Shown here piece by piece: positions 25,165 to 33,040 of a stretch of 64,000 nucleotides of DNA. The notes beneath the pieces are model-generated. The model searched no databases, was not told where the DNA came from, and saw only the letters and a program-made list of their open reading frames with translations. The position numbers and the translations under genes were made by a program. Source of the stretch: JAOUEA01 sp963825635 (GTDB taxonomy: Bacteria > Actinomycetota > UBA4738 > HRBIN12); NCBI GenBank assembly GCA_963825635.1, contig CAWGTU010000004.1, positions 62,001 through 126,000 on the forward strand. Reading direction: 5' to 3'. Positions within the stretch are counted from its first letter, which is position 1; the number at the start of each line of letters is the position of its first letter.

Positions 25165-26913
25165 ATGCCCCCGTCGGCACCCCTGCGTAGACGTTCGATG
25201 TTGGTCACCGTGGTCGTCCTCGTGGCGATCGGCGTGACGGCGCTGGCATGGCCCGGGTCGGGCGGCTCGAGCCCAGCCGCGCCACCCGCCGCCGACCCCG
25301 CGACCGTGACGCCGGCTGCTCCGTCGGACACCGAGACGGTCGCCCCGAACCGCCTCGCGCGCCAGGTGTGCGAGGCCGTACCGAGAGAGGTGCTGGTCCG
25401 CACCGTCAACGGCACGCATCTCGTGCGCAGCGGCGATGTACAGATGATCACCCCGTATCCGGACTACGTCTCGTCCGGGCTCACGCACGCGACACCGTTC
25501 GACCACACGCAGGAGGTGCCGCTGCTGCTGTACGGGCCCGGCATCGTGAAGCCGGGCGTGTACGAGGAACCGGCAACCCTCACCGACGTCTCGCAGACCG
25601 CGTCGTCGATCCTGGAGTTCGACGGGTTCACGGCGCCCGACGGCCGGGCGCTCGACGAGGCGCTCCTGCCCCCCGACGAGCGGACGCCACCGAAGCTGCT
25701 CGTCACGATGGTCTGGGATTCCGCCGGGGTCGACCTGCTCGAGCGGTGGCCTCGGTCGTGGCCCTACCTGCGGCAGCTGGCGCGGCAGGGTGCGTGGTTC
25801 ACCGACGCGCAGCTGAACTCCGCGCCCGCGAACACCCCGCCGAGCCACGCCACGATCGGCACCGGCGCCTACCCCCGTCACCACGGCTTCGCCGACGAGT
25901 ACATCTGGATCAACGGATCCCTGCAGAAGCCGAACGCCGAAGGGCCGACGTTCATGAGGCTGCCGACCTTGGCCGACGCCTACGACCTCGCGATGGGCAA
26001 CGAGCCGATCGTGGGCGGGGCCGCGAGCCTCTCGGCCCACCTGATGATGATGGGCCACGGGCTCGCGTGGCAGGGGGGCGACGACGACATCGCGATCGCT
26101 CGCGAGGTGCAGGGGGCGGCGACCGGCGGCGACGACACAGCGAACGAGTGGGGACTCACCGACGGCATGCGCCCCTACTACCGGATGCCCGACTGGGTGA
26201 ACGACGAAACGATCGACGCGTCGTTCGAGCAGGCGAAGGCGGCGCTCGACCAGCGTGACGGCAGCCTCGACGGCCTCTGGCGCGGCTTCTCGATCGAGCA
26301 GATGGCGAACGGCTTCAACACGCCGGCTCGGTCCCCGTACCAGACCACCCTCTTCGAGCAGCTCGTGGAACGGGAGGGCTTCGGACGCGACCGCGTGCCC
26401 GACCTGCTCTACCTGAACTACAAGATCATCGACACGATGGGTCACCAGTTCTCCGCCGACGGCGAGGAGATGGCCGACGGTCTCGAGGTCCAGGACGGCG
26501 AGCTCCGCCGCTTCGTCCGGTTCCTGAACGACGAGGTGGGCCGCGGCGAGTGGGCCATGATCCTGACCGCCGACCACGGTATGCAGCGCGACCCCGCGGC
26601 GCTCGGTGCGTTCCTGATCGACATCGACCGGCTGAGCGCAGCGGTCGAGTCCGCGTTCGGCGGTACCCCCGGCCGGCCCGTGATCCTGAAGGCGCGTCCG
26701 ACCCAGATGTGGCTCGACGAGAAGCTGCTCGAGCGCAAGGGCTACACGGTGGAACAGGTCGCCGAGTTCCTCGCCGGCCTCACGCAGACCGATGTCGCGA
26801 CGACGGCGGGTACCCGGCCCGGCAGGGCGAACGATCCGGCGTTCCAGGCGGTCTTCCCGACCTCGACGATCGAACAGCTGCCCTGCCTGCCCGCGTCGAT
26901 GCGCACCGAGTAG
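25165..26913 (+). CDS. Type I phosphodiesterase / nucleotide pyrophosphatase-like, membrane-anchored (alkaline phosphatase superfamily)
   Basis: 582 aa. A signal anchor (MLVTVVVLVAIGVTALAW, within residues 12-30) is followed by an extracytoplasmic domain. Metal and nucleophile motifs of the superfamily: Asp in MVWDSAGVD, Thr in the NTPPSHATIG nucleophile loop, HHG, DTMGHQFS with an Asp/His ligand pair, and TADHGM. Enzymes of this type hydrolyse phosphodiester or pyrophosphate bonds. The N-terminal ~180 residues before MVWDSAG also resemble the C-terminal part of such domains (HLVRSGDVQMITPYPDY), so this may be a rearranged or permuted form. A TACCCT hexamer lies 9 nt before the ATG. Confidence 0.8.
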   Translation: MPPSAPLRRRSMLVTVVVLVAIGVTALAWPGSGGSSPAAPPAADPATVTPAAPSDTETVAPNRLARQVCEAVPREVLVRTVNGTHLVRSGDVQMITPYPDYVSSGLTHATPFDHTQEVPLLLYGPGIVKPGVYEEPATLTDVSQTASSILEFDGFTAPDGRALDEALLPPDERTPPKLLVTMVWDSAGVDLLERWPRSWPYLRQLARQGAWFTDAQLNSAPANTPPSHATIGTGAYPRHHGFADEYIWINGSLQKPNAEGPTFMRLPTLADAYDLAMGNEPIVGGAASLSAHLMMMGHGLAWQGGDDDIAIAREVQGAATGGDDTANEWGLTDGMRPYYRMPDWVNDETIDASFEQAKAALDQRDGSLDGLWRGFSIEQMANGFNTPARSPYQTTLFEQLVEREGFGRDRVPDLLYLNYKIIDTMGHQFSADGEEMADGLEVQDGELRRFVRFLNDEVGRGEWAMILTADHGMQRDPAALGAFLIDIDRLSAAVESAFGGTPGRPVILKARPTQMWLDEKLLERKGYTVEQVAEFLAGLTQTDVATTAGTRPGRANDPAFQAVFPTSTIEQLPCLPASMRTE

Positions 26914-26940
26914 CGATCGTCGGAACCCGGCAAGCCATCA

Positions 26941-27738
26941 TCACGGGAGCCGGGCGGCCTCGACGACGCCGTCCACGGCCATCGGTCCTCGGACCCACAC
27001 TTCCCAATCGGACACCTGTTCGAAGCCGAGCCGCTCGTACATCGATCGCGCCTCGTCACTCGGATGCAGCCAGGCCAGGTCGGCACCGGGGAACGCCCGC
27101 GCCGCCCGCACGGTCATCGCCGATCCGAGCCCTCGCCCCCGCGCCGCCGGAACCACGCCGACGCCCATCACGCCGGTCGTGGCGCCGTCGCGATACCCGG
27201 CGGCGATGGCGACAGGTTCGGCCCCGTGCCATCCGACGAACATCCGCGCGTCGGGTGCTCCGAGGGCGCCGGCACCGTAGAAGGCCCGTCCGATCTCGGG
27301 GTCGTCACCGAACGCGAGCACGTCCACCTGCACGAGGCCCTCCGCGTCATCGGGGCCGTCGACCGCTCGGATCACGACGCCGTCGGGCACCGGCACCTCG
27401 GGCAGGGCGCCGAGATCGATCACCAAACCCGGCCGTTCGATGATGCGCGTGAGATCCATCGAGCGGACCGCCGCATCAACCTTGGCATGGCGCCCCACCT
27501 GCAGATCGATGCCGAACTGCAGCCCCCGACGCGCGAACTCTGCCTCGGCGGCCGCGAGCGCGGCCGCGGCATCACGCGGTGCCGCCTCGACCACGACGGA
27601 GCTGAGCGCGGGATCGGAGAGGTTCGCGAGCGCCAGCACGAGCCCGTCGATCTCGAGCACCTCGGCCCCTACGACGTTCGCCCTGCGAGCGCGCTCGGCA
27701 CCGACGAGCCCGAGCGCGAGTCGTTCGGCCTGCTGCAC
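26941..27738 (-). CDS. GNAT-family N-acetyltransferase
   Basis: About 265 aa from a GTG at 27738. The C-terminal half is a GNAT domain with VMGVGVVPAARGRGLGSAMTVRAA (acetyl-CoA loop RGRGLG) and the terminal MYERLGFEQVSDWEVWV. The N-terminal half (EAEFARRGLQFGIDLQVG) may be a degenerate second GNAT repeat. Substrate unknown. Divergent from the HAD phosphatase at 27793. Confidence 0.75.
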   Translation of the reverse strand: MQQAERLALGLVGAERARRANVVGAEVLEIDGLVLALANLSDPALSSVVVEAAPRDAAAALAAAEAEFARRGLQFGIDLQVGRHAKVDAAVRSMDLTRIIERPGLVIDLGALPEVPVPDGVVIRAVDGPDDAEGLVQVDVLAFGDDPEIGRAFYGAGALGAPDARMFVGWHGAEPVAIAAGYRDGATTGVMGVGVVPAARGRGLGSAMTVRAARAFPGADLAWLHPSDEARSMYERLGFEQVSDWEVWVRGPMAVDGVVEAARLP

Positions 27739-27792
27739 GAAGAGAGTCTGCCAGGGCGGGGGGCGGGCACGGCTCTCGATAGCATCGTGCCC

Positions 27793-28494
27793 GTGAAGGT
27801 CGGTGCGGTGGTCGTGGACTTCGACGGCACCGCCTGCCTGCACGACGTCGCCGAGCACCTGCTGCGGGCGTTCGCCCCGGGAGACTGGGAGTCGCTCGAC
27901 GAGGCCTGGGAGCGAGGCGCCCTGGGATCGCAGGAGGTCGTCGCCGCACAGAGCGCGATGCTCGACGCCGACCGTGACACGCTCCTCGGATTCGTGCGGA
28001 CGCACTGCGAGATGGACCCCACGTTCGCACCGTTCGTCGGGTGGGCGCACGACCACGGCGTCGACGTCGCCGTCGCGTCCGACGGCTTCGGGTTCTACAT
28101 CGAGCCCCTCCTCGCCGCGGCCGGCGTGCCACCGATCCCCGTGATCACGAACGAGCAGGTCTGGAACGACGACGACCGACCCGGTGGACTGCGCTTCGTC
28201 AATCGGCACTCGGAGTGCCTCGGGTGCGGCACGTGCAAGATGCAGGCAGTGCTCTCCCGTCGCCGGGCCGACGTCGCCGTCGCGTTCGTGGGGGAAGGGT
28301 CGAGCGACCGGTACGGAGCGCTCTACGCCGACGTGACGTTCGCGAAGCTCGGGCTCGTCGCGCACTGCGAGCGCGACGGGGTTCCGTTCGTGCCTTGGAC
28401 GGACTTCGACGACGTGCGCCGATGGCTCGAGGGCGAGGAGCCGCTCCCCGGACCCGTCGCGCCCGAGCCGTGCCCCGGCTGGACCGTACCCTGA
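27793..28494 (+). CDS. HAD-superfamily phosphatase, MtnX-like
   Basis: 233 aa. The GTG at 27793 is chosen because TAGCAT lies 7 nt upstream (leaderless); a GTG at 27787 is the alternative. HAD motif I is DFDGTAC, motif II VASDGFGFY, and the GEGSSDRYGALYAD segment holds motifs III/IV. The Cys-rich ECLGCGTCKMQAV insertion is typical of the MtnX/PSP-like subgroup. MtnX dephosphorylates an intermediate of methionine salvage, but no mtn genes are nearby, so the true substrate is open. Followed 4 nt later by a double GNAT gene. Confidence 0.82.
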   Translation: MKVGAVVVDFDGTACLHDVAEHLLRAFAPGDWESLDEAWERGALGSQEVVAAQSAMLDADRDTLLGFVRTHCEMDPTFAPFVGWAHDHGVDVAVASDGFGFYIEPLLAAAGVPPIPVITNEQVWNDDDRPGGLRFVNRHSECLGCGTCKMQAVLSRRRADVAVAFVGEGSSDRYGALYADVTFAKLGLVAHCERDGVPFVPWTDFDDVRRWLEGEEPLPGPVAPEPCPGWTVP

Positions 28495-28498
28495 GCAG

Positions 28499-29425
28499 AT
28501 GCACCCGATCGACCTCCCCGACGGCTACATCGCACGGCCGTCGACGCCCGACGATCTGGAGCCGACGTTTCGCCTCGTCGCCGCGGCCGAGGAACACGAC
28601 GACGGAGCGGCCGAGATCGCCCGCAGCGACATCGCGGCGGAATGGGAGCGCCCCGACTTCGACCTCGAGACGATGTCGATCGCCGTGTGGCACGACGACG
28701 AGCTCGCGGCCAGCGGCGACGTCTTCATGGGGCGGGCCGAGGTCGACGTCGCCCCTGCCCATCGCAGGCGGGGGATCGGATCGGCCCTACTGCCGTGGAC
28801 ATGGGCCGTCGCCCGGGCCGATGGACGGGACTCCGTCGGGCAGACGGTGTCGGACCGGCGCACCGACGCCGTGACCCTGTTCAAGGCCCACGGGTACGAG
28901 GTCGGGCACACGGCGTGGGCGCTACGCATCGATCTCGACGACGAGCCGCCGCCGGCTCCCGCCCTGCCGGACGGCCTCACGTTCCGCGACTTCCGCCCCG
29001 GGGACGACGATCGAGCCGTCTTCGCGGTGATCGACGTCGCGTTCGACGAGTGGGACGACCGGGAATCGCACGGGTTCGACAATTGGGCGCCGGCGTTCCT
29101 GCACCGAGACGAGGTGCTGCCCGAGCTCGTGCCCCTCGTGGTCGACGGTGACCGCATCGTGGGCGTCGCGCTCAACTACCACTACGGCCTCGATGACGAC
29201 GTGGAGGGCTGGACCCAGCAGCTCGCCGTCGATCGCGCGTACCGAGGCCGTGGGCTCGGTCGTGCCCTGCTGCAGGAGAGCTTCCGGCGGTTCCACGGCG
29301 TGGGCTACCGTCGCGCGGGCCTGTCCACGGACTCGCGGACCGGCGCGCTCGGGCTCTACGAGCACGTCGGCATGCGGGTGCGTTCGAGCTTCACGCGGTA
29401 CACGAAGCAGCTCGCCGACGACTGA
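28499..29425 (+). CDS. Tandem GNAT-domain acetyltransferase
   Basis: 308 aa with two GNAT domains. The first (~10-150) carries VDVAPAHRRRGIGSALLPW and the second (~160-300) LAVDRAYRGRGLGRALLQESFRRF; both keep the acetyl-CoA loop. Two-domain GNATs of this sort resemble mycothiol synthase-like and antibiotic-modifying enzymes, but no specific substrate can be named. A TACCCT hexamer lies 6 nt before the ATG, inside the end of the upstream phosphatase gene, so it may be transcribed separately as a leaderless message. Confidence 0.85.
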   Translation: MHPIDLPDGYIARPSTPDDLEPTFRLVAAAEEHDDGAAEIARSDIAAEWERPDFDLETMSIAVWHDDELAASGDVFMGRAEVDVAPAHRRRGIGSALLPWTWAVARADGRDSVGQTVSDRRTDAVTLFKAHGYEVGHTAWALRIDLDDEPPPAPALPDGLTFRDFRPGDDDRAVFAVIDVAFDEWDDRESHGFDNWAPAFLHRDEVLPELVPLVVDGDRIVGVALNYHYGLDDDVEGWTQQLAVDRAYRGRGLGRALLQESFRRFHGVGYRRAGLSTDSRTGALGLYEHVGMRVRSSFTRYTKQLADD

Positions 29426-29446
29426 GCGTGGCGCCATCGTGATCGG

Positions 29447-29533
29447 CGGTGGCCGAGGGATTCGAACCCTCGAGGGAGTTGCCCCCCTACACGCTTTCCA
29501 GGCGTGTCCCTTCGGCCGCTCGGGCAGGCCACC
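29447..29533 (-). tRNA. tRNA-Ser (anticodon GGA)
   Basis: 87 nt on the minus strand. The 7-bp acceptor GGTGGCC/GGCCACC, anticodon loop CTGGAAA between CACGC and GCGTG, a long class II variable arm and a T-arm with GTTCGAATC are all present. CCA is not encoded. Confidence 0.95.
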
Positions 29534-29542
29534 GCGACGAGT

Positions 29543-30127
29543 CTAGCGAGCGGCTCCCGCGCGAAGCTCGGCCAGCACGTCGTCGACCTGCCGATCGACG
29601 AAGCGAACGAACACCGTGCGTCCCTCGGCGTTGAGGTGGTACCCGTCGTCGGCGAACCACTCGGGGTGGTCGTGGCTCTTCGACCACCAGCGGATCACGT
29701 GCACCTTGTCGTGGGCGTTCGCGCACGCGTTCAGCGTCTGGTTGTTCGGCTCCTCCCACGTGCGAGGCACCTTGATCGTCACGAGGAACACGCGCCGCTT
29801 CGAGCCGGCGTAACCGACGAGCCGATCGCAGTCGGCTGGGTCGATCGTGCCGTTCGTGCCCAGATGCACGATCACGCGCTTGGGAAGCGTGCCGTCCTCG
29901 GCCTTGCGCCGAACGATCCAGACTCCGGCACCGAACTGTCGGCCCACGCTGGCGTTCACCCCGTATCCGAGCGGTCGCAGCTCTGGCTTGGCCGAGAGCA
30001 TGATCGAGTCGCCGACGCCGAGCCTTCCTCTGGGGGGCGATCCGGCGATCGCGGGAGTCGAGGGCAAAGTCGCGAACACGACGGCCATGAGCAACGCCGC
30101 AGCGACACGGAGGGGAGAGCGGTCCAT
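29543..30127 (-). CDS. Secreted SGNH/GDSL-type hydrolase domain protein
   Basis: 194 aa. ATG at 30127 with a GAAGGGAA site; signal peptide MDRSPLRVAAALLMAVVFAT with a TPAIAG cleavage region. SGNH motifs: nucleophile Ser in VGDSIM (block I), a Gly in the VGRQFGAGV turn, Asn in HLGTNG (block III) and Asp-His in DGYHLNAEG (block V). It resembles the exported SGNH domain that follows OafA-like acyltransferases, and probably hydrolyses or transfers acyl esters on cell-wall glycans. It lies between two tRNA-Ser genes. Confidence 0.85.
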   Translation of the reverse strand: MDRSPLRVAAALLMAVVFATLPSTPAIAGSPPRGRLGVGDSIMLSAKPELRPLGYGVNASVGRQFGAGVWIVRRKAEDGTLPKRVIVHLGTNGTIDPADCDRLVGYAGSKRRVFLVTIKVPRTWEEPNNQTLNACANAHDKVHVIRWWSKSHDHPEWFADDGYHLNAEGRTVFVRFVDRQVDDVLAELRAGAAR

Positions 30128-30201
30128 GGTTCCCTTCAACGGTCTGTCGTCACGGTGACTTGAGTCGTACCCGTACCCGAGCCGGAGGCTGAGTACGCGC
30201 A

Positions 30202-30223
30202 GGGCCGGGGCGAGCCCCGGCCC
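30202..30223 (-). terminator. GC-rich hairpin downstream of tRNA-Ser(CGA)
   Basis: A 10-bp perfect inverted repeat (GGGCCGGGGC / GCCCCGGCCC) with a 2-nt loop, 11 nt after the tRNA 3' end on the minus strand. It has no U-tract. Probably ends the tRNA transcript before the SGNH gene. Confidence 0.65.
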
Positions 30224-30234
30224 CACGGTCAGCG

Positions 30235-30324
30235 CGGAGGCGGCGTGATTTGAACACGCGAGGGGCGGTTTAGACCCCTAACCGCTTTCGAGGCGGTCCC
30301 GTTCGTCCGCTCCGGCACGCCTCC
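30235..30324 (-). tRNA. tRNA-Ser (anticodon CGA)
   Basis: 90 nt on the minus strand. Acceptor GGAGGCG/CGCCTCC, anticodon loop CTCGAAA in a CCGC/GCGG stem, a long variable arm with TTAGGGG and T-loop TTCAAAT in a GCGTG/CACGC stem. CCA is not encoded. Confidence 0.95.
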
Positions 30325-30422
30325 GTCGACGAGTCTAGCAACGCGCGCCACGCGGTTCCGTGGCATCATCGCGGCGACGGAAGCCGGGCGACGGAGCTCG
30401 GCCGGAACGCCGGAGGCGCTGC

Positions 30423-30824
30423 GTGGACGCGAAGGACCTCGAGACCGTGCCCCTGTTCGGGGGGCTGTCGAAGAAGGAACGTCAGCACGTCGCCGGGTAC
30501 GCCGACGTCGTGGACCTGCCGGCGGGCTATCACCTATGCGATCAGGGCGCGTTCGCGCACGAGTTCTTCGTGCTGCTCGACGGGGGTGTCGAGGTCACCC
30601 AGGACGGGCGCCACCTCACCGACCTCGGCCCGGGTGACTTCTTCGGCGAGGTGGCGCTGATCGAAGGGGACCGACGCACCGCCAGCGTCGTGGCGTCGAC
30701 GCCGATCACCGCGATCGTGATGCACCAGCGCGACTTCGACGCGATGCAGCGGGAACTCCCGCATGTGGCCGAGAAGATCCATGAGGCCGTCCACGCGAGG
30801 TCCCCGCGTCACCCCGACGACTGA
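30423..30824 (+). CDS. Cyclic nucleotide-binding domain protein (stand-alone)
   Basis: 133 aa from a GTG at 30423, chosen for its GGAGG site 7 nt upstream; an in-frame GTG at 30360 lacks one. A single cNMP-binding beta-roll: VPLFGGLSKKERQHV, HEFFVLLDGGVEVTQ, and the cassette GDFFGEVALIEGDRRTASVVA with its Glu and Arg. There is no output domain, so it may act through protein contact or as a nucleotide buffer. Paralogous in layout to 11596-11988. Its 3' end overlaps convergent tadA by 16 bp. Confidence 0.85.
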   Translation: MDAKDLETVPLFGGLSKKERQHVAGYADVVDLPAGYHLCDQGAFAHEFFVLLDGGVEVTQDGRHLTDLGPGDFFGEVALIEGDRRTASVVASTPITAIVMHQRDFDAMQRELPHVAEKIHEAVHARSPRHPDD

Positions 30825-31300
30825 TCCGCCGCGTCATCGCGACGCTCCCGGAAGAACGCACGTAGCACGTCGCCGCACGCGTCGCCGAGCACGCCCGACG
30901 TGAGTTCCACGCGGTGATTCAAGCGCGGGTCGCGCACGAGATCGCCGAGTGAGCCGGCGAAGCCGGCCTTCGGATCGTCGGTGCCGAACACCACCCGATC
31001 GACCCGCGACAGCACGATCGCGCCGGCACACATCGCGCACGGCTCGAGCGTCACCACGAGCGTGCAACCATCGAGCCGCCACGATCCGGTGCGGCGAGCG
31101 GCTTCGCGCAACGCCAGGATCTCCGCGTGCGCGGTCGGGTCGCGCAGCCGCTCCCTCGCGTTGCCCGCAGCCGCGACCACGGCTCCCCGGCGCAGGACGA
31201 CAGCGCCGACGGGGACGTCCCCCGACCCGACGCACGACCGCGCCTCGTCGAGCGCCAGCCGCATCGCGGCCTCATCGTCGAGGGTACTACTCTGTTTCAT
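30809..31300 (-). CDS. tadA: tRNA adenosine(34) deaminase
   Basis: 163 aa. Zinc deaminase motifs HAEILALREA and EPCAMCAGAI, with the catalytic Glu in HAE. TadA converts A34 to inosine in tRNA-Arg(ACG); that very tRNA is encoded at 42493-42567. The ATG at 31300 follows the zincin stop by 1 nt, so the pair are translationally coupled; no separate ribosome site is seen. The family is normally ~150-170 aa. Confidence 0.92.
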   Translation of the reverse strand: MKQSSTLDDEAAMRLALDEARSCVGSGDVPVGAVVLRRGAVVAAAGNARERLRDPTAHAEILALREAARRTGSWRLDGCTLVVTLEPCAMCAGAIVLSRVDRVVFGTDDPKAGFAGSLGDLVRDPRLNHRVELTSGVLGDACGDVLRAFFRERRDDAADQSSG

Positions 31301-31301
31301 A

Positions 31302-31685
31302 CTAGTAACGGTCGATCTCGTGCAGCCGATCATCGTCGATGCCGAAGTGGTGGGCGATCTCGTGCACGACCGTCTCGCCGATCACGCGCTTCAGCGCATC
31401 GTCGTCGGGCCCCGCTTCCGCGGCGATCGGCATCGCGAACAGCGTGATGCGATCGGGCAGGACGCCCGAGTAGTCGCTGCCACGCTCGGTGAGCGGGATG
31501 CCCTCGTACAGCCCGAGGGTGTCGGGGTCGACCTCGTCGGGCGGATGGTCATCGACGAGCACCTCGACGTTGTCCAGCGTGCGGTGCACCCACTCGGGCA
31601 GCGCGTCGAGCGCCTCGGCGACCAGGGCCATGAAGCGTTCTTGGTCGGGCACCGCTCGGCCTGACGACATGCGGCCGGATGACAT
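31302..31685 (-). CDS. Metallopeptidase-family zincin
   Basis: 127 aa. The zinc motif HEIAHHFGIDDDRLHE (HExxHxxGxxD) is near the C-terminus, preceded by the family segment PDRITLFAMPI. Small single-domain zincin of unknown substrate, widespread in actinobacteria. The ATG at 31685 is 6 nt after a TAGGCT -10, with no ribosome site; a second ATG 5 codons on lies in an imperfect tandem duplication (MSSGRMSSGRA). Followed directly by tadA, and divergent from pncB. Confidence 0.85.
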   Translation of the reverse strand: MSSGRMSSGRAVPDQERFMALVAEALDALPEWVHRTLDNVEVLVDDHPPDEVDPDTLGLYEGIPLTERGSDYSGVLPDRITLFAMPIAAEAGPDDDALKRVIGETVVHEIAHHFGIDDDRLHEIDRY

Positions 31686-31705
31686 GCGAGTAGCCTACGC
31701 GCATG
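31683..31705. promoter_or_regulatory. Symmetric divergent leaderless promoter (zincin-tadA / pncB)
   Basis: The two ATG codons are only 17 nt apart. The 7-mer TAGCCTA (31691-31697) gives TAGCCT as a -10 for the plus strand and TAGGCT for the minus strand. Each is followed by exactly 6 nt and then the ATG (31703 plus, 31685 minus). Neither gene has a ribosome site. This fits one shared -10 element driving two leaderless transcripts in opposite directions; transcription itself is not shown. Confidence 0.7.
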
Positions 31706-33040
31706 CCCGGGGGGCTCCTCACCGACCTGTACGAGCTCAACATGGCGGCCAGTTACCTGCGCCGCGACATGGACGGTCTCGCGACGTTCAGCCTCTACGT
31801 GCGGGGACTCCCGAAGGCTCGGGGATTCCTGGTGGCGGCCGGTCTCGAGTCGTGCCTCGACTTCCTCGAGTCGTTCTCGTTCACCGACGACGAGCTGACG
31901 GCGCTCGGCTCGATGGGCTTCGACGATCGGGCGCTCGAGGACTTCTCGACCCTGCGGTTCTCCGGCGACGTCTGGGCGGTGCCTGAGGGGCGCGTCGTCT
32001 ACTCCGAGGAGCCGATGCTCGAGGTGACGGCCCCGGTCGCGGTCGCCCAGGTGGTCGAGACCGTGCTGCTGAACCAGATCACGCTGCACACCACCCTCGC
32101 ATCGAAGGCCGCCCGTTACGTGCTCGCGGCCGAGGGGCGGCAGCTCGTCGACTTCGCCTTCCGTCGCACGCACGGGGTGGAGGCCGCGATGGCGATCGCA
32201 CGGGCGAGCGCCCTCGTGGGGTTCGCGGCGACCTCCAACGTCGAGGCGGCCCGCCGTTACGAGCTCGCCGTAGCGGGCACGATGGCGCACTCCTTCATCG
32301 AGGCGTTCCCGACCGAGGGTGAGGCGTTCCGCGCCTTCGCCGAGGACCACCCGAACCGGACGACGTTCCTCGTCGACACGTACGACTCGCTGGGAGGCGT
32401 GCGAGCCGCGATCGAGGTGATCCGAGATCTCGGGCTCGACGGAGCGCTGGGCGTGCGGCTCGACAGCGGTGACCTCGACGTGCTCGCTCGTGGTGCCCGA
32501 TCGCTGCTCGACGAGGCGGCCCTGCCCGAGGCACGCATCTTCGCGAGCGGCGGCCTCGACGAGCTCGAGGTGCACGAGCTCGTGCGCGCCGACGCGCCCG
32601 TCGACGCGTTCGGGATCGGCACCCAGATGGGTGTGTCCGCCGACGCACCGTACGTCGACTCCGTCTACAAGCTCGTGGAGTACGACGGGCGGCCCGTCAT
32701 GAAGCTCTCGTCGGCGAAGATGAGCCCCCCGGGCCGCAAGCAGGTCTGGCGCCCTCGGGGCGGTGAGCACGACGACGTGCTCTGCCTCCGCGACGAGGAC
32801 GCTCCCGCCGGCGCGGAGCCGATGCTCGTACCGGTGATGAGGGAGGGGCGCCGGCTCGCCCCGTCGCCGTCGATCGCCGATGGTCGGTCTCGGTTCGAGG
32901 CGGACCTTGCTTGCGTGCCGCAGAAGGCCCGGCGCCTCACGCATCCCGAGCACGTGATCGTGACACACAGCGATGCCCTCCGCGCCCTCACCGATCGCAC
33001 CCGCGACGAGGCCGAGCGGCGTGCGGGGGTCTCCGGATGA
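31703..33040 (+). CDS. pncB: Nicotinate phosphoribosyltransferase
   Basis: 445 aa. The start MPGGLLTDLYELNMAASYLR is the family N-terminus. FRRTHGVEAA, a catalytic-region His/Gly cluster, LDSGDLDVLARG (phosphoribosyl binding) and FASGGLDE follow. It makes nicotinate mononucleotide from nicotinate and PRPP for NAD salvage. Starts from the shared divergent promoter; its stop overlaps the next gene (ATGA at 33037). Confidence 0.93.
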   Translation: MPGGLLTDLYELNMAASYLRRDMDGLATFSLYVRGLPKARGFLVAAGLESCLDFLESFSFTDDELTALGSMGFDDRALEDFSTLRFSGDVWAVPEGRVVYSEEPMLEVTAPVAVAQVVETVLLNQITLHTTLASKAARYVLAAEGRQLVDFAFRRTHGVEAAMAIARASALVGFAATSNVEAARRYELAVAGTMAHSFIEAFPTEGEAFRAFAEDHPNRTTFLVDTYDSLGGVRAAIEVIRDLGLDGALGVRLDSGDLDVLARGARSLLDEAALPEARIFASGGLDELEVHELVRADAPVDAFGIGTQMGVSADAPYVDSVYKLVEYDGRPVMKLSSAKMSPPGRKQVWRPRGGEHDDVLCLRDEDAPAGAEPMLVPVMREGRRLAPSPSIADGRSRFEADLACVPQKARRLTHPEHVIVTHSDALRALTDRTRDEAERRAGVSG

